From positions 1 through 13,623 of the forward strand of contig JALNXN010000016.1 of NCBI GenBank assembly GCA_023230325.1: DNA of 13,623 bases, in the 5' to 3' direction. This document shows, piece by piece, positions 6,441 to 12,675 of this stretch. This DNA comes from an archaeon (GTDB lineage: Archaea > Iainarchaeota > Iainarchaeia > Iainarchaeales > CSSED10-239). Positions within the stretch are counted from its first letter, which is position 1, and each line of letters starts with the position of its first letter. A program made the translations under genes and the position numbers. The notes beneath the pieces are model-generated. The model was not told where the DNA came from, searched no databases, and saw only the letters and a program-made list of their open reading frames with translations.

Positions 6441-7124
6441 ATGAGTGATGTAAATTCAAAACTTAAAAAATCATTTGAATCATTAAATAAAGGACTTTAT
6501 AGGACAAGTAGAGCCACAGAGCTGTACACTCCACTTTCAGAAATCTTTAAAGAAATCATTAGAGACTATAAAGAAATTGAACTGATAAACAAGAAAAACA
6601 CACATTTAGAAAAGGAAATTGAACAAGAGATAAAAAAAAGAGAACTAATACCATTATACAAGAAAATGAACCAAATTGTTTCAAATATAAAGAATGATAT
6701 GGATATCTTTAATAAGGAATTAGATTTAGGTAATAACTTTTTAGAAAAATTTAGAACCTACAGAACATATGTCTTTTCAGATTCTAAAAAATCACAAGAA
6801 TATTTAAAAAAATTAATTGATTCTTTTAATATTGATGAACTTATCTTAAAGGTAAATGTTGTAGGAACAATTGATCTAAATGAAATTTCTGGAAAAATAA
6901 AAGGTAAAAAAATAGGCACAGATATTGTTGTTCTTCCGGAGAATATTAATTTAATTTATGATGAGATTCTAAAATCAAAAGCAATCAAGTTTAGATTGGT
7001 AACAGACTCAATTGTAATTTATTTTGAGAAAGATAATGTCTTGTATATTGAAGGACAATCTAAGAAAATAAAATTATGTGATATTGATGCTCAATCTTTT
7101 GGTGCTAAGATATTAGAGGAATAG
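6441..7124 (+). CDS. Coiled-coil protein of unknown function upstream of scpA
   Basis: I do not recognise this 227-residue protein. Residues 1-130 are helical and strongly charged, with a likely coiled coil from about 33 to 100 (YKEIELINKKNTHLEKEIEQ at 43-62). Residues 130-227 look like a mixed alpha/beta domain with strands ELILKVNVVG (133-142), GTDIVVLPE (159-167), IKFRLVTDSIVIYF (182-195) and VLYIEGQSKKIKLC (200-213). There is no signal peptide, membrane segment or catalytic motif. It is 77 bp upstream of the scpA start that I prefer, with a T-rich end and a new TATA-like box between, so co-transcription is doubtful. A structural or chromosome-related role is only a guess from the neighbour. 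Confidence 0.7.
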   Translation: MSDVNSKLKKSFESLNKGLYRTSRATELYTPLSEIFKEIIRDYKEIELINKKNTHLEKEIEQEIKKRELIPLYKKMNQIVSNIKNDMDIFNKELDLGNNFLEKFRTYRTYVFSDSKKSQEYLKKLIDSFNIDELILKVNVVGTIDLNEISGKIKGKKIGTDIVVLPENINLIYDEILKSKAIKFRLVTDSIVIYFEKDNVLYIEGQSKKIKLCDIDAQSFGAKILEE

Positions 7125-7162
7125 TTTCTTTTTTTTCCTTTTCTCTTTTTAAATATTTTTAT
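7125..7162 (+). promoter_or_regulatory. T-rich terminator and scpA TATA box
   Basis: The long pyrimidine tract at 7125-7148 would end the preceding transcript. TTTAAATATTTTTATATG (7148-7165) is a TATA-like element whose expected start point is near 7180. It therefore supports translation of scpA from the ATG at 7202 rather than from the ATG at 7163, which lies inside the box. Confidence 0.4.
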
Positions 7163-7201
7163 ATGTTATTCTTTAATCTAAGACAAAATTGGAAATTTTT
7201 T

Positions 7202-7867
7202 ATGGACACACTTGTAGACATTATAGAGCAACCAAATTGGAAGATACTTCTAAATGATGTTGTTAAGTCTAATGATTTTGATATTTGGAATTTAGATATT
7301 ATTAATCTAATTGATCTTTATTTAAGAAAGATTCAAGACATGAAAAAAGATAATCTTTTAGTTCCTGCAAATGCATTATTAGCTGCTGCTATTCTTTTAA
7401 AAATAAAAGCCTTTACCTTAAAGCTTACAAGCATTGAGGAAGAGGAGCCTTTAAAGATTCCAAATGAAGAAGATTTTTTAGATGGTCTTTTAAATATAGA
7501 TAATCCTGCAAGATTTAAGGAAGGGCAAGTATCCTTAGATGAATTGATTGATGTTGTTAATTTTATGATGAACAGACCTACAAAATCAAATCTTGAAAGA
7601 AAAATTAAAGAAAAAAAGGAAGATGTTTTTATTTTGCCTAAAAAAACTGAAGATATTGGAATTAGAATAAATAGATTGTTTGAGGGTTTGAAAGGTAAGG
7701 TTGATAAGGAAGGATGCACTACCTTTTCTAAGTTGTTAAATAAAGATTCTGAGTTGCAGAACTTAGTTGACAATTATTTTATACCATTATTATTTTTATC
7801 TCAAGAGCAGAAAGTAAACATTTGGCAAGATGATTTTTTTTCTGAAATTTTTATTAAAATTATTTGA
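7202..7867 (+). CDS. scpA: Segregation and condensation protein A (kleisin ScpA)
   Basis: ScpA is the kleisin that bridges the SMC heads and binds ScpB in the chromosome condensation and segregation complex. The 221-residue protein starts MDTLVDIIEQPNWKILLNDV and continues FDIWNLDIINLIDLYLRKI (26-44), the archaeal kleisin N-terminal pattern, then VPANALLAAAILLKIKAFTL (54-73). A charged middle region leads to a C-terminal winged-helix part (about 173-220) that would contact the SMC cap. I chose the ATG at 7202; an in-frame ATG at 7163 would add 13 hydrophobic residues but overlaps the TATA-like box. scpB lies downstream, but a pilin-like gene intervenes. No smc gene is in the window. Confidence 0.85.
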   Translation: MDTLVDIIEQPNWKILLNDVVKSNDFDIWNLDIINLIDLYLRKIQDMKKDNLLVPANALLAAAILLKIKAFTLKLTSIEEEEPLKIPNEEDFLDGLLNIDNPARFKEGQVSLDELIDVVNFMMNRPTKSNLERKIKEKKEDVFILPKKTEDIGIRINRLFEGLKGKVDKEGCTTFSKLLNKDSELQNLVDNYFIPLLFLSQEQKVNIWQDDFFSEIFIKII

Positions 7868-7882
7868 TTTTTATAAGTAACA

Positions 7883-7897
7883 ATATATTTATAAAAG
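7883..7897 (+). promoter_or_regulatory. TATA box for a leaderless pilin-like transcript
   Basis: ATATATTTATAAAAG is centred about 30 bases before the ATG at 7921. Normal archaeal spacing puts the start of transcription at or within a few bases of the ATG, so the mRNA is probably leaderless. No ribosome binding site is visible. Confidence 0.55.
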
Positions 7898-7920
7898 CTA
7901 TCACTTAACAATATTATCAT

Positions 7921-8721
7921 ATGAACTTAAAAATAAATAAAGGGCAAATATCTATAGAGATGATTGTTATTTTAGCAGTACTTATTATTGCTGCAATTTT
8001 GGTAGGGGTTTTAGTTATTAATTCCTCTAACAGATCAATTGATTCTGCAGATGAAACTAATCAACAAATTGACAGTACAGTTGAAGGGTATGTCGAGACT
8101 CTAAAAGCTTACAAGGAAGATGGTTCTGTTCCAACAACACCTCCACCAGCAGATACTTTTACAGCAACAATTACTTCTCCTTCTGTGAATGTAAATTTTT
8201 TAAACACAGGTAATATAGACTTAGATATGACAAGTGAACATGGTGCTAATCCAATTACTTGTCTTTGGACATATTCTCCAGTAGGTATGCCGATTATTGG
8301 TTGTTCAGAACAAGTTTTAGCATCTAGTGTTGGTCTTGGGCTCAATAAGACAATTACTTTAAATGCAACTGATGCAGATGGAAATATTTCCACAGATACA
8401 GTTAATGTAAATATTTATAAAAAAGATATTTTTGGTGGTATTATTGACTCTCCATCAGACGGAGATTTTATTTGTAAGCATAATAAAATAGTTTTAGTTT
8501 CAAACACAGCTGATTTTGATCCTGATGGCTTAGTTTGTGTTTGGAAAATTGGAACAACAACCTTACCTTCTGTTGATGGTTGTGCAAATTATACAACTCC
8601 AGATATGGGAAGTGTTTATGGAAACGGTAACACGAACATATCTTTAGAAATTACTAACACACTTGGACAGAGGGGACAAGAAAATATAGAGGTTGTAATT
8701 AATGCTAGTAATTGCCTATAA
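7921..8721 (+). CDS. Pilin-like surface protein with class III signal peptide and two Ig-like repeats
   Basis: The 266-residue protein starts with an archaeal type IV pilin-type signal. KGQISIEMIVIL (7-18) has the Q-x-S-x-E pattern, with predicted cleavage after Gly8 by an EppA-type prepilin peptidase, followed by a hydrophobic helix (about 14-33). The outer part has a Thr/Pro linker (70-78) and two beta-rich domains: 81-166, starting ITSPS, and 174-261, starting IDSPS. Each has a Cys-x-Trp strand (Cys114/Trp116; Cys206/Trp208) followed 14-15 residues later by Gly-Cys (Cys128; Cys221), so each probably has a disulfide. It could be a pilin subunit or a membrane-anchored adhesin. The gene separates scpA from scpB; scpB follows by 21 bp and may be transcribed from its promoter. 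Confidence 0.8.
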   Translation: MNLKINKGQISIEMIVILAVLIIAAILVGVLVINSSNRSIDSADETNQQIDSTVEGYVETLKAYKEDGSVPTTPPPADTFTATITSPSVNVNFLNTGNIDLDMTSEHGANPITCLWTYSPVGMPIIGCSEQVLASSVGLGLNKTITLNATDADGNISTDTVNVNIYKKDIFGGIIDSPSDGDFICKHNKIVLVSNTADFDPDGLVCVWKIGTTTLPSVDGCANYTTPDMGSVYGNGNTNISLEITNTLGQRGQENIEVVINASNCL

Positions 8722-8742
8722 TTTATTAATCTTAGAGAAAAT

Positions 8743-9207
8743 ATGTTAAACAAAGAAGGTTCTGATTATTTAAGACTATCAATAGAATGTATTTTATTTA
8801 TGTCTCCAAAAGCAGTAGCCATTAAGAAAATCTACTCTGCACTTCCAAACATTTCAAAAGATCTAATTGATCTAGAGATTGATGAACTAATAAATGATTA
8901 TAGTAAAAGAAAAACCTCAATTGAGATTATAAAAGATAATAACAAATTAGAGATGGTAATTAAACCAGACTTTCAACCATTCAATATCTTTGCAACAGGA
9001 AATACTCTTTCTAAAAGTGAACTAAAAACATTAGCATACATCTCTTTAAACTCACCTGTTGAGCAAGCAAAGATCACAAGAAAAAGACCATTTGAAGATC
9101 TACAAATCTTAAAAGATTTAGATTTAATTTCTGTTGAAAAGAAAGGGCGAAAAAATATTTTACATACAACTAAAAAATTTGCTCTTTTGTTTAAAAAATT
9201 TAAATAA
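8743..9207 (+). CDS. scpB: Segregation and condensation protein B (ScpB)
   Basis: ScpB dimerises through winged-helix domains and holds the kleisin ScpA in the SMC complex. The 154-residue product has a first winged helix at about 8-75, with IECILFMSPKAVAIKKIYSA (14-33) and LEMVIKPDFQPF (68-79). The second, at about 87-150, has LSKSELKTLAYISLNSPVEQ (88-107) and the closing HTTKKFALLF (141-150), both hallmarks of the family. Length suits archaeal ScpB. It starts 21 bp after the pilin-like gene with only a weak GAGA motif upstream, so expression probably depends on the promoter at 7883-7897 or on readthrough from scpA. Confidence 0.87.
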   Translation: MLNKEGSDYLRLSIECILFMSPKAVAIKKIYSALPNISKDLIDLEIDELINDYSKRKTSIEIIKDNNKLEMVIKPDFQPFNIFATGNTLSKSELKTLAYISLNSPVEQAKITRKRPFEDLQILKDLDLISVEKKGRKNILHTTKKFALLFKKFK

Positions 9208-9297
9208 AATATATTTATATACATTTTATTACATAAATATATATCAATTTTAAATTATTAGATTAATTTGTTTTTAATTAAAAAAACATTAAAGGTG
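9206..9297 (+). promoter_or_regulatory. Promoter and ribosome binding site of the Lon-like protease gene
   Basis: Two TATA-like boxes (9206-9222 and 9231-9245) lie 60-100 bases upstream of the ATG. AAAGGTG (9291-9297) is a good ribosome binding site seven bases before it. Confidence 0.45.
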
Positions 9298-9304
9298 TCT
9301 TTGT

Positions 9305-11602
9305 ATGAACTATAAAAATATAATTATAATTTTCTTATTTTTAATATCAATAATTACTATTCCCTCAGCTTATGCTCTTATTCCAAATGAAAGTATGAAA
9401 ATTTTTGCAGTTAGTGATAATGAAGCAATGGTTGCAACTTTAAATGTCTCCATTGTTGAAGGAACAGGTAAAATATTTTCTTCAATTGATGAATCTTTAG
9501 TTGGTAGTGCCACCCAAGAGTCTGTGAAGAATGCAGTAAAAACAACTTATGATGTTGTTGGAAACAGTATTAAAAACAAATACAATTTTACAATTGATAT
9601 TGAATCAAGTGCCTACAGTATTGATGGTCCTTCTGCAGGAGGAGCAATTGCACTTTTAATGATCTCAATGTTTGAAGATGTTAACCTTAGCCAAGAAATA
9701 GGAATGACAGGGTCAATCACAGTAGATGGATTAATTGGAGATGTTGGAGGTATTTACTTTAAAGCAAAAAAAGCAGCTGAAGTTGGGGTAAAAATATTTT
9801 TAATACCTGCAGGAAATAGAAAACAAATTATTTCTGAAGATGGTGAAATAAAAGATATTGATCTAGTTGACTATGCTTATCAGAATTGGGGTATGAAGAT
9901 TGTAGAGGTTAGTGATATTAAAGAAGTTGTTAAATATTCAAGAATGCAATTTTCTGATATTGATATTAATGCAACTAAACCTATAATTAAAGACACTTTC
10001 ACTCCTGAAAAAATAAAATATTCTTCAGCAATTAAACCTATGAAAAGTCTAGTAAACAAATATATAGTTGATGCAAATACAGAAATTAATAAAATAAAAT
10101 ATGGAATGGATAGCAATTCAATTAAAGATTTAGGAATATTACAAAGTATGTTAGGTATTTTTGATTATGCTAGAGAAGGATTAGATAATTCAATTACTTA
10201 TAATGAAAATAATTTTTTATATTCTTCTGCAAATTCAGCATTTTTAACTTTTTTAAACATTACTACGGTTAATGAAATTATTGCAAACCCATCTGTTCTT
10301 AGTCTAAATTCAACAATTTTTGATTTAAGAGTGCAAAACCTAGAGAATAAAATTAATCTTACAAAAAATAGACTGAAGTTATGTTCTTTAGATAATTTTG
10401 AATGGTGTATTGGAGCTAAACAAAGACTAACTTGGGCAGAAGATAAATTAGAAAAAATAAAATCTACAAACTATTCTAAACCAGGAAGTAGTTTGCTTAA
10501 AATTTCAGATTATAGTTATGCAGTTGGTTGGGTAGATATTGCAAATGATTTTTTAAATATTGGAATTACAGATTCTAGTTTGAAGTTTGTAGAATCAGAT
10601 CATTTTAAGAACTTAGCACAAGAAAGTATTATTTCTGTTGAAAATGAATTAATTCTATTAAATAGTGATCTAAGCACTGATGAGGATTTTTTAAGAAGAC
10701 TAAATGCAGCAAAAATAAATTATAAGAGAGGGTGGTATGTAACTTCTTTGTATGATTCTGCAACTGCAATGTCTGTCTTAGTTTCTGATAATGAGGGCTT
10801 TCAAGATTTGTTTAATATTTCTTCTTTTGAGGAAAAATATGATTTTTTAAATAAAAATTTAAGAAGTACTTCTGGACTAAATTCAGAGAAAAATGTTTGG
10901 TCTAAATTATATTTTGATCATTCTATTTACTATTATACAGGTTATAAATATTATAAAGATAAAGGAAATGATATAGAAGCAGATAGCTACATTAGAACTG
11001 CAAATTCAATTGTAAATATTGCATATTATCTTTATGAGGTTGAGGAGAAGGTAATTTCTTATTATGATGATGCAGATATTCAAATTATAATTGAAGATCT
11101 AAATAATAATTCAGAAGTAATTGTAGAAGACAATTTAGGTAATACTTCCCAAAATTATAATGACGCTTCTGTGTATGTGTATTCAAAGGAAAATAGTGAA
11201 AGTAATAACCTGTACTTATATGTTTTAGTAATTGGAATTTTTATTATACTTATAAGCTTTGCAATTGAATTTAATAGTTTTAGAAAAAATCATACTTCCC
11301 AAGGTCTATTAAAACAAATATCTTATCTTGATGAGCAATTGTTGGAAGGAAAGATAAGCCCTTTTACCTATAATGAGATGAGAAGTAAATATCTAAATGA
11401 ACTAAATTTAATTAAAGAAAAAGAAAATAAAAAAGAATTGCAATCCAAAAAAATAAAAGCTACAGAGATTAGTTCCCAAAATCTAAATATTAGTTTGGAA
11501 GAAAAAATAATTGATAAACAAATTGAAGAATTAAAAAAGAGAAAAAAAGAACTTGGAAGGAAGAATTCTAAAAGTAAGAAGAAGCCCTCTAAAAAGAAAT
11601 AA
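9305..11602 (+). CDS. Exported, membrane-anchored Lon-like (S16) serine protease without AAA+ domain
   Basis: This 765-residue protein starts with a signal peptide (hydrophobic 5-20, likely cleavage after AYA, residue 24). An S16 protease domain follows at about 30-205. IDGPSAGGAIALLM (106-119) carries catalytic Ser110, and GLIGDVGGIYFKAKKAAEVG (142-161) carries Lys153 at the place of the Lon dyad Lys. No Walker motifs exist, so it is not an ATP-driven LonB; related ATPase-free archaeal S16 proteases face outward. A long helical region covers about 220-600. A membrane segment at 636-655 (YVLVIGIFIILISFAIEF) precedes a short SHOCT-like hairpin (LLKQISYLDEQLLEGKISPF, 668-687). A very basic, coiled-coil-prone tail ends in KKKPSKKK. 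The catalytic part is predicted outside and the basic tail inside. Confidence 0.82.
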   Translation: MNYKNIIIIFLFLISIITIPSAYALIPNESMKIFAVSDNEAMVATLNVSIVEGTGKIFSSIDESLVGSATQESVKNAVKTTYDVVGNSIKNKYNFTIDIESSAYSIDGPSAGGAIALLMISMFEDVNLSQEIGMTGSITVDGLIGDVGGIYFKAKKAAEVGVKIFLIPAGNRKQIISEDGEIKDIDLVDYAYQNWGMKIVEVSDIKEVVKYSRMQFSDIDINATKPIIKDTFTPEKIKYSSAIKPMKSLVNKYIVDANTEINKIKYGMDSNSIKDLGILQSMLGIFDYAREGLDNSITYNENNFLYSSANSAFLTFLNITTVNEIIANPSVLSLNSTIFDLRVQNLENKINLTKNRLKLCSLDNFEWCIGAKQRLTWAEDKLEKIKSTNYSKPGSSLLKISDYSYAVGWVDIANDFLNIGITDSSLKFVESDHFKNLAQESIISVENELILLNSDLSTDEDFLRRLNAAKINYKRGWYVTSLYDSATAMSVLVSDNEGFQDLFNISSFEEKYDFLNKNLRSTSGLNSEKNVWSKLYFDHSIYYYTGYKYYKDKGNDIEADSYIRTANSIVNIAYYLYEVEEKVISYYDDADIQIIIEDLNNNSEVIVEDNLGNTSQNYNDASVYVYSKENSESNNLYLYVLVIGIFIILISFAIEFNSFRKNHTSQGLLKQISYLDEQLLEGKISPFTYNEMRSKYLNELNLIKEKENKKELQSKKIKATEISSQNLNISLEEKIIDKQIEELKKRKKELGRKNSKSKKKPSKKK

Positions 11603-11618
11603 TTTTTTTCTTTTTAGC
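11603..11618 (+). terminator. T-run terminator after the protease gene
   Basis: Two T runs follow the stop codon directly, as in other archaeal 3' ends of this window. An 8-bp perfect inverted repeat lies further on (11659-11666 with 11676-11683). Confidence 0.35.
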
Positions 11619-11755
11619 TTTTAAACTTTATTTTTAGAATATTAACTATTTAAGACAAAATTACAAAATACTAAATTGTAATTCGCATTTTTAAATATTT
11701 TGGACTGTATATTCCTAATACTAGCATTTATGTTACACAATTAAGTAAATTGTTT

Positions 11756-11875
11756 TTATGTTTTACAAACCATAATATCCATAACAATTTGAACAACAGC
11801 TGGTGAAAAACTTCTAATCACTTGTTTATTTATAATTTTTAGTTTTACATTATTTTCTTTTTCTTTAATTTTTAA
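11756..11875. repeat. Left copy of the 120-bp direct repeat (trm5 3' end)
   Basis: This block matches 12556-12675 base for base with a constant 800-bp offset. The single difference is C at 11766 against T at 12566. The match stops at the base before the trm5 stop codon on one side (11755/12555) and five bases into a T/A-rich run on the other. It is a second copy of the last 39 codons plus stop of trm5, displaced across the toxin-antitoxin pair. The difference changes Tyr350 to Cys in the displaced frame. Confidence 0.97.
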
Positions 11876-11914
11876 AAACATACCTTTATATTTTTTTTGA
11901 TACTTAATCTTCAT
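11756..11914 (-). pseudogene. Displaced 3' fragment of trm5 with a short new N terminus
   Basis: On the minus strand an ATG at 11912-11914 opens a 52-codon frame. It starts MKIKYQKKYKGMF, then enters the duplicated trm5 frame and ends with the same C-terminal residues as Trm5 except Tyr to Cys near the end. It lacks the methyltransferase domain entirely, so it cannot be a Trm5 enzyme. I read it as the stranded original (or element-borne) gene end. The fact that the frame is open from an ATG may be chance. The antitoxin ATG lies 34 bases away on the other strand. Confidence 0.7.
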
Positions 11915-11918
11915 TGGT

Positions 11919-11948
11919 TAATAACAATTTATTACTAAGTGATACTTA
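11919..11948 (+). promoter_or_regulatory. Antitoxin promoter/operator candidate
   Basis: A 6-4-6 inverted repeat (TAATAA at 11919-11924 with TTATTA at 11929-11934) lies directly before the antitoxin start. The 9-mer TGATACTTA occurs at 11898-11906 and again at 11940-11948, overlapping the start codon. Autoregulation is usual for such pairs, but the base composition makes these motifs weak evidence. AAGTGAT serves as ribosome binding site for the ATG at 11948. Confidence 0.3.
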
Positions 11949-12214
11949 TGCTGAAACAAATAAAAAAATATGCTCCAACTTTAAATACAGTAATTATGGT
12001 TGAAGATACTTTAAAAAAAATGGATGGTGCAATTATAACTGTTGCTCAATTAAAAAAACAATTACCAAAACAAGTAAATCATAATACTTTAAAACATATT
12101 TTAGAATATTTAGAAGAAAGTAATAAAATTTATGTTAGTATTAAAGGATTAACTTGGATTCATAATGTTAATAATAATTTAAAAAAAGCCATAAATACTG
12201 GTTTTGAATTATGA
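11948..12214 (+). CDS. Antitoxin with winged-helix-like domain
   Basis: This 88-residue protein is the likely antitoxin for the overlapping RelE-like toxin. TVAQLKKQLPKQVNHNTLKH (31-50), ILEYLEESNKIYVSIKGLTW (51-70) and the C-terminal helix NNNLKKAINTGFEL read as a winged-helix DNA-binding fold: helix, recognition helix, then a two-stranded wing. A GTG codon at 11939 would add three residues, but it lies inside the AAGTGAT ribosome binding site, so I prefer the ATG at 11948. The stop codon overlaps the toxin ATG in the ATGA arrangement (12211-12214), implying coupled translation. It would be expected to neutralise the toxin and repress the operon; that is inferred from the arrangement. Confidence 0.7.
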   Translation: MLKQIKKYAPTLNTVIMVEDTLKKMDGAIITVAQLKKQLPKQVNHNTLKHILEYLEESNKIYVSIKGLTWIHNVNNNLKKAINTGFEL

Positions 12215-12555
12215 TTGTAAGAATAATATTGTCTAAAGAAGCAAAAGAAGTTTATGATTATTTAAATGAAGTTTCTAAAACATCAAAAATTGAAAAGAGT
12301 ATATTTACTGCAATTAATAATAAGATTGATTTAATTAAAATTAATCCTCATTATGGTCAGCCTGTTTCTAAAAATAAAATTCCAATAGATTATGTTGAAA
12401 AATATGATATTAAAAGATTATTTAGAGTTTCTTTACCAAATTTTTGGAGAATGGAATATACTCTTACAAATAATGATTCAGAAATTGAAATTATTGCTTT
12501 TTTATTAAATATTTTTGATCATAAAGAATATAATAAAATTCATAAATATAAATAA
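12211..12555 (+). CDS. RelE/ParE-superfamily toxin
   Basis: This 114-residue protein has the RelE/ParE fold pattern: strand RIILSKEAKEVYDYLN (4-19), a helix to NKIDLIKINPHYGQPVSKNK (32-51), then IKRLFRVSLPNFWRMEYTLT (67-86), EIEIIAFLLNIFDHKEY (91-107) and a basic end. The IKRLFRV and WRMEYTL strands carry the basic residues that RelE-type mRNA interferases use. It overlaps the antitoxin by four bases. Its stop codon (12553-12555) touches the stop codon of the convergent trm5 (12556-12558) with no base between. Target and activity cannot be told from sequence; RelE relatives cut mRNA on the ribosome and ParE relatives poison gyrase. Confidence 0.8.
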   Translation: MIVRIILSKEAKEVYDYLNEVSKTSKIEKSIFTAINNKIDLIKINPHYGQPVSKNKIPIDYVEKYDIKRLFRVSLPNFWRMEYTLTNNDSEIEIIAFLLNIFDHKEYNKIHKYK

Positions 12556-12675
12556 TTATGTTTTATAAACCATAATATCCATAACAATTTGAACAACAGC
12601 TGGTGAAAAACTTCTAATCACTTGTTTATTTATAATTTTTAGTTTTACATTATTTTCTTTTTCTTTAATTTTTAA
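12556..12675. repeat. Right copy of the 120-bp direct repeat, inside trm5
   Basis: This is the functional copy: the stop codon and last 39 codons (residues 313-351) of trm5. It is 119/120 identical to 11756-11875. Together the copies bracket a 680-bp segment carrying the toxin-antitoxin pair. Confidence 0.97.

Larger units (their letters stand above)
11603..11938. other. 336-bp gap: terminator, inverted repeats, trm5 remnant
   Basis: There is no full gene here. In order, the gap holds the T-run end of the protease gene, an 8-9-8 inverted repeat (11659-11683), a TATA-like stretch (11688-11700) with no gene behind it, a 6-5-6 inverted repeat (11737-11742 with 11748-11753) two bases from the duplicated block, the displaced trm5 3' end (11756-11875), and the antitoxin promoter region. 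Confidence 0.6.

Noticed and set aside
7163..7201. In-frame upstream ATG for scpA adding 13 residues
   Set aside because: The ATG lies inside the TATA-like box and has no ribosome binding site, and the extra residues do not fit the kleisin start. A longer product remains possible if the gene is read through from upstream.
7333..7773. 146-codon minus-strand frame inside scpA
   Set aside because: It is the complement of a clear kleisin gene, and its Ser/Phe/Leu-rich content is what antisense of AT-rich Lys/Glu codons gives.
11688..11755. TATA-like stretch followed by a possible small RNA before the left repeat
   Set aside because: There is no conserved box, convincing fold or terminator to support an RNA gene; the short inverted repeats here are within chance expectation.
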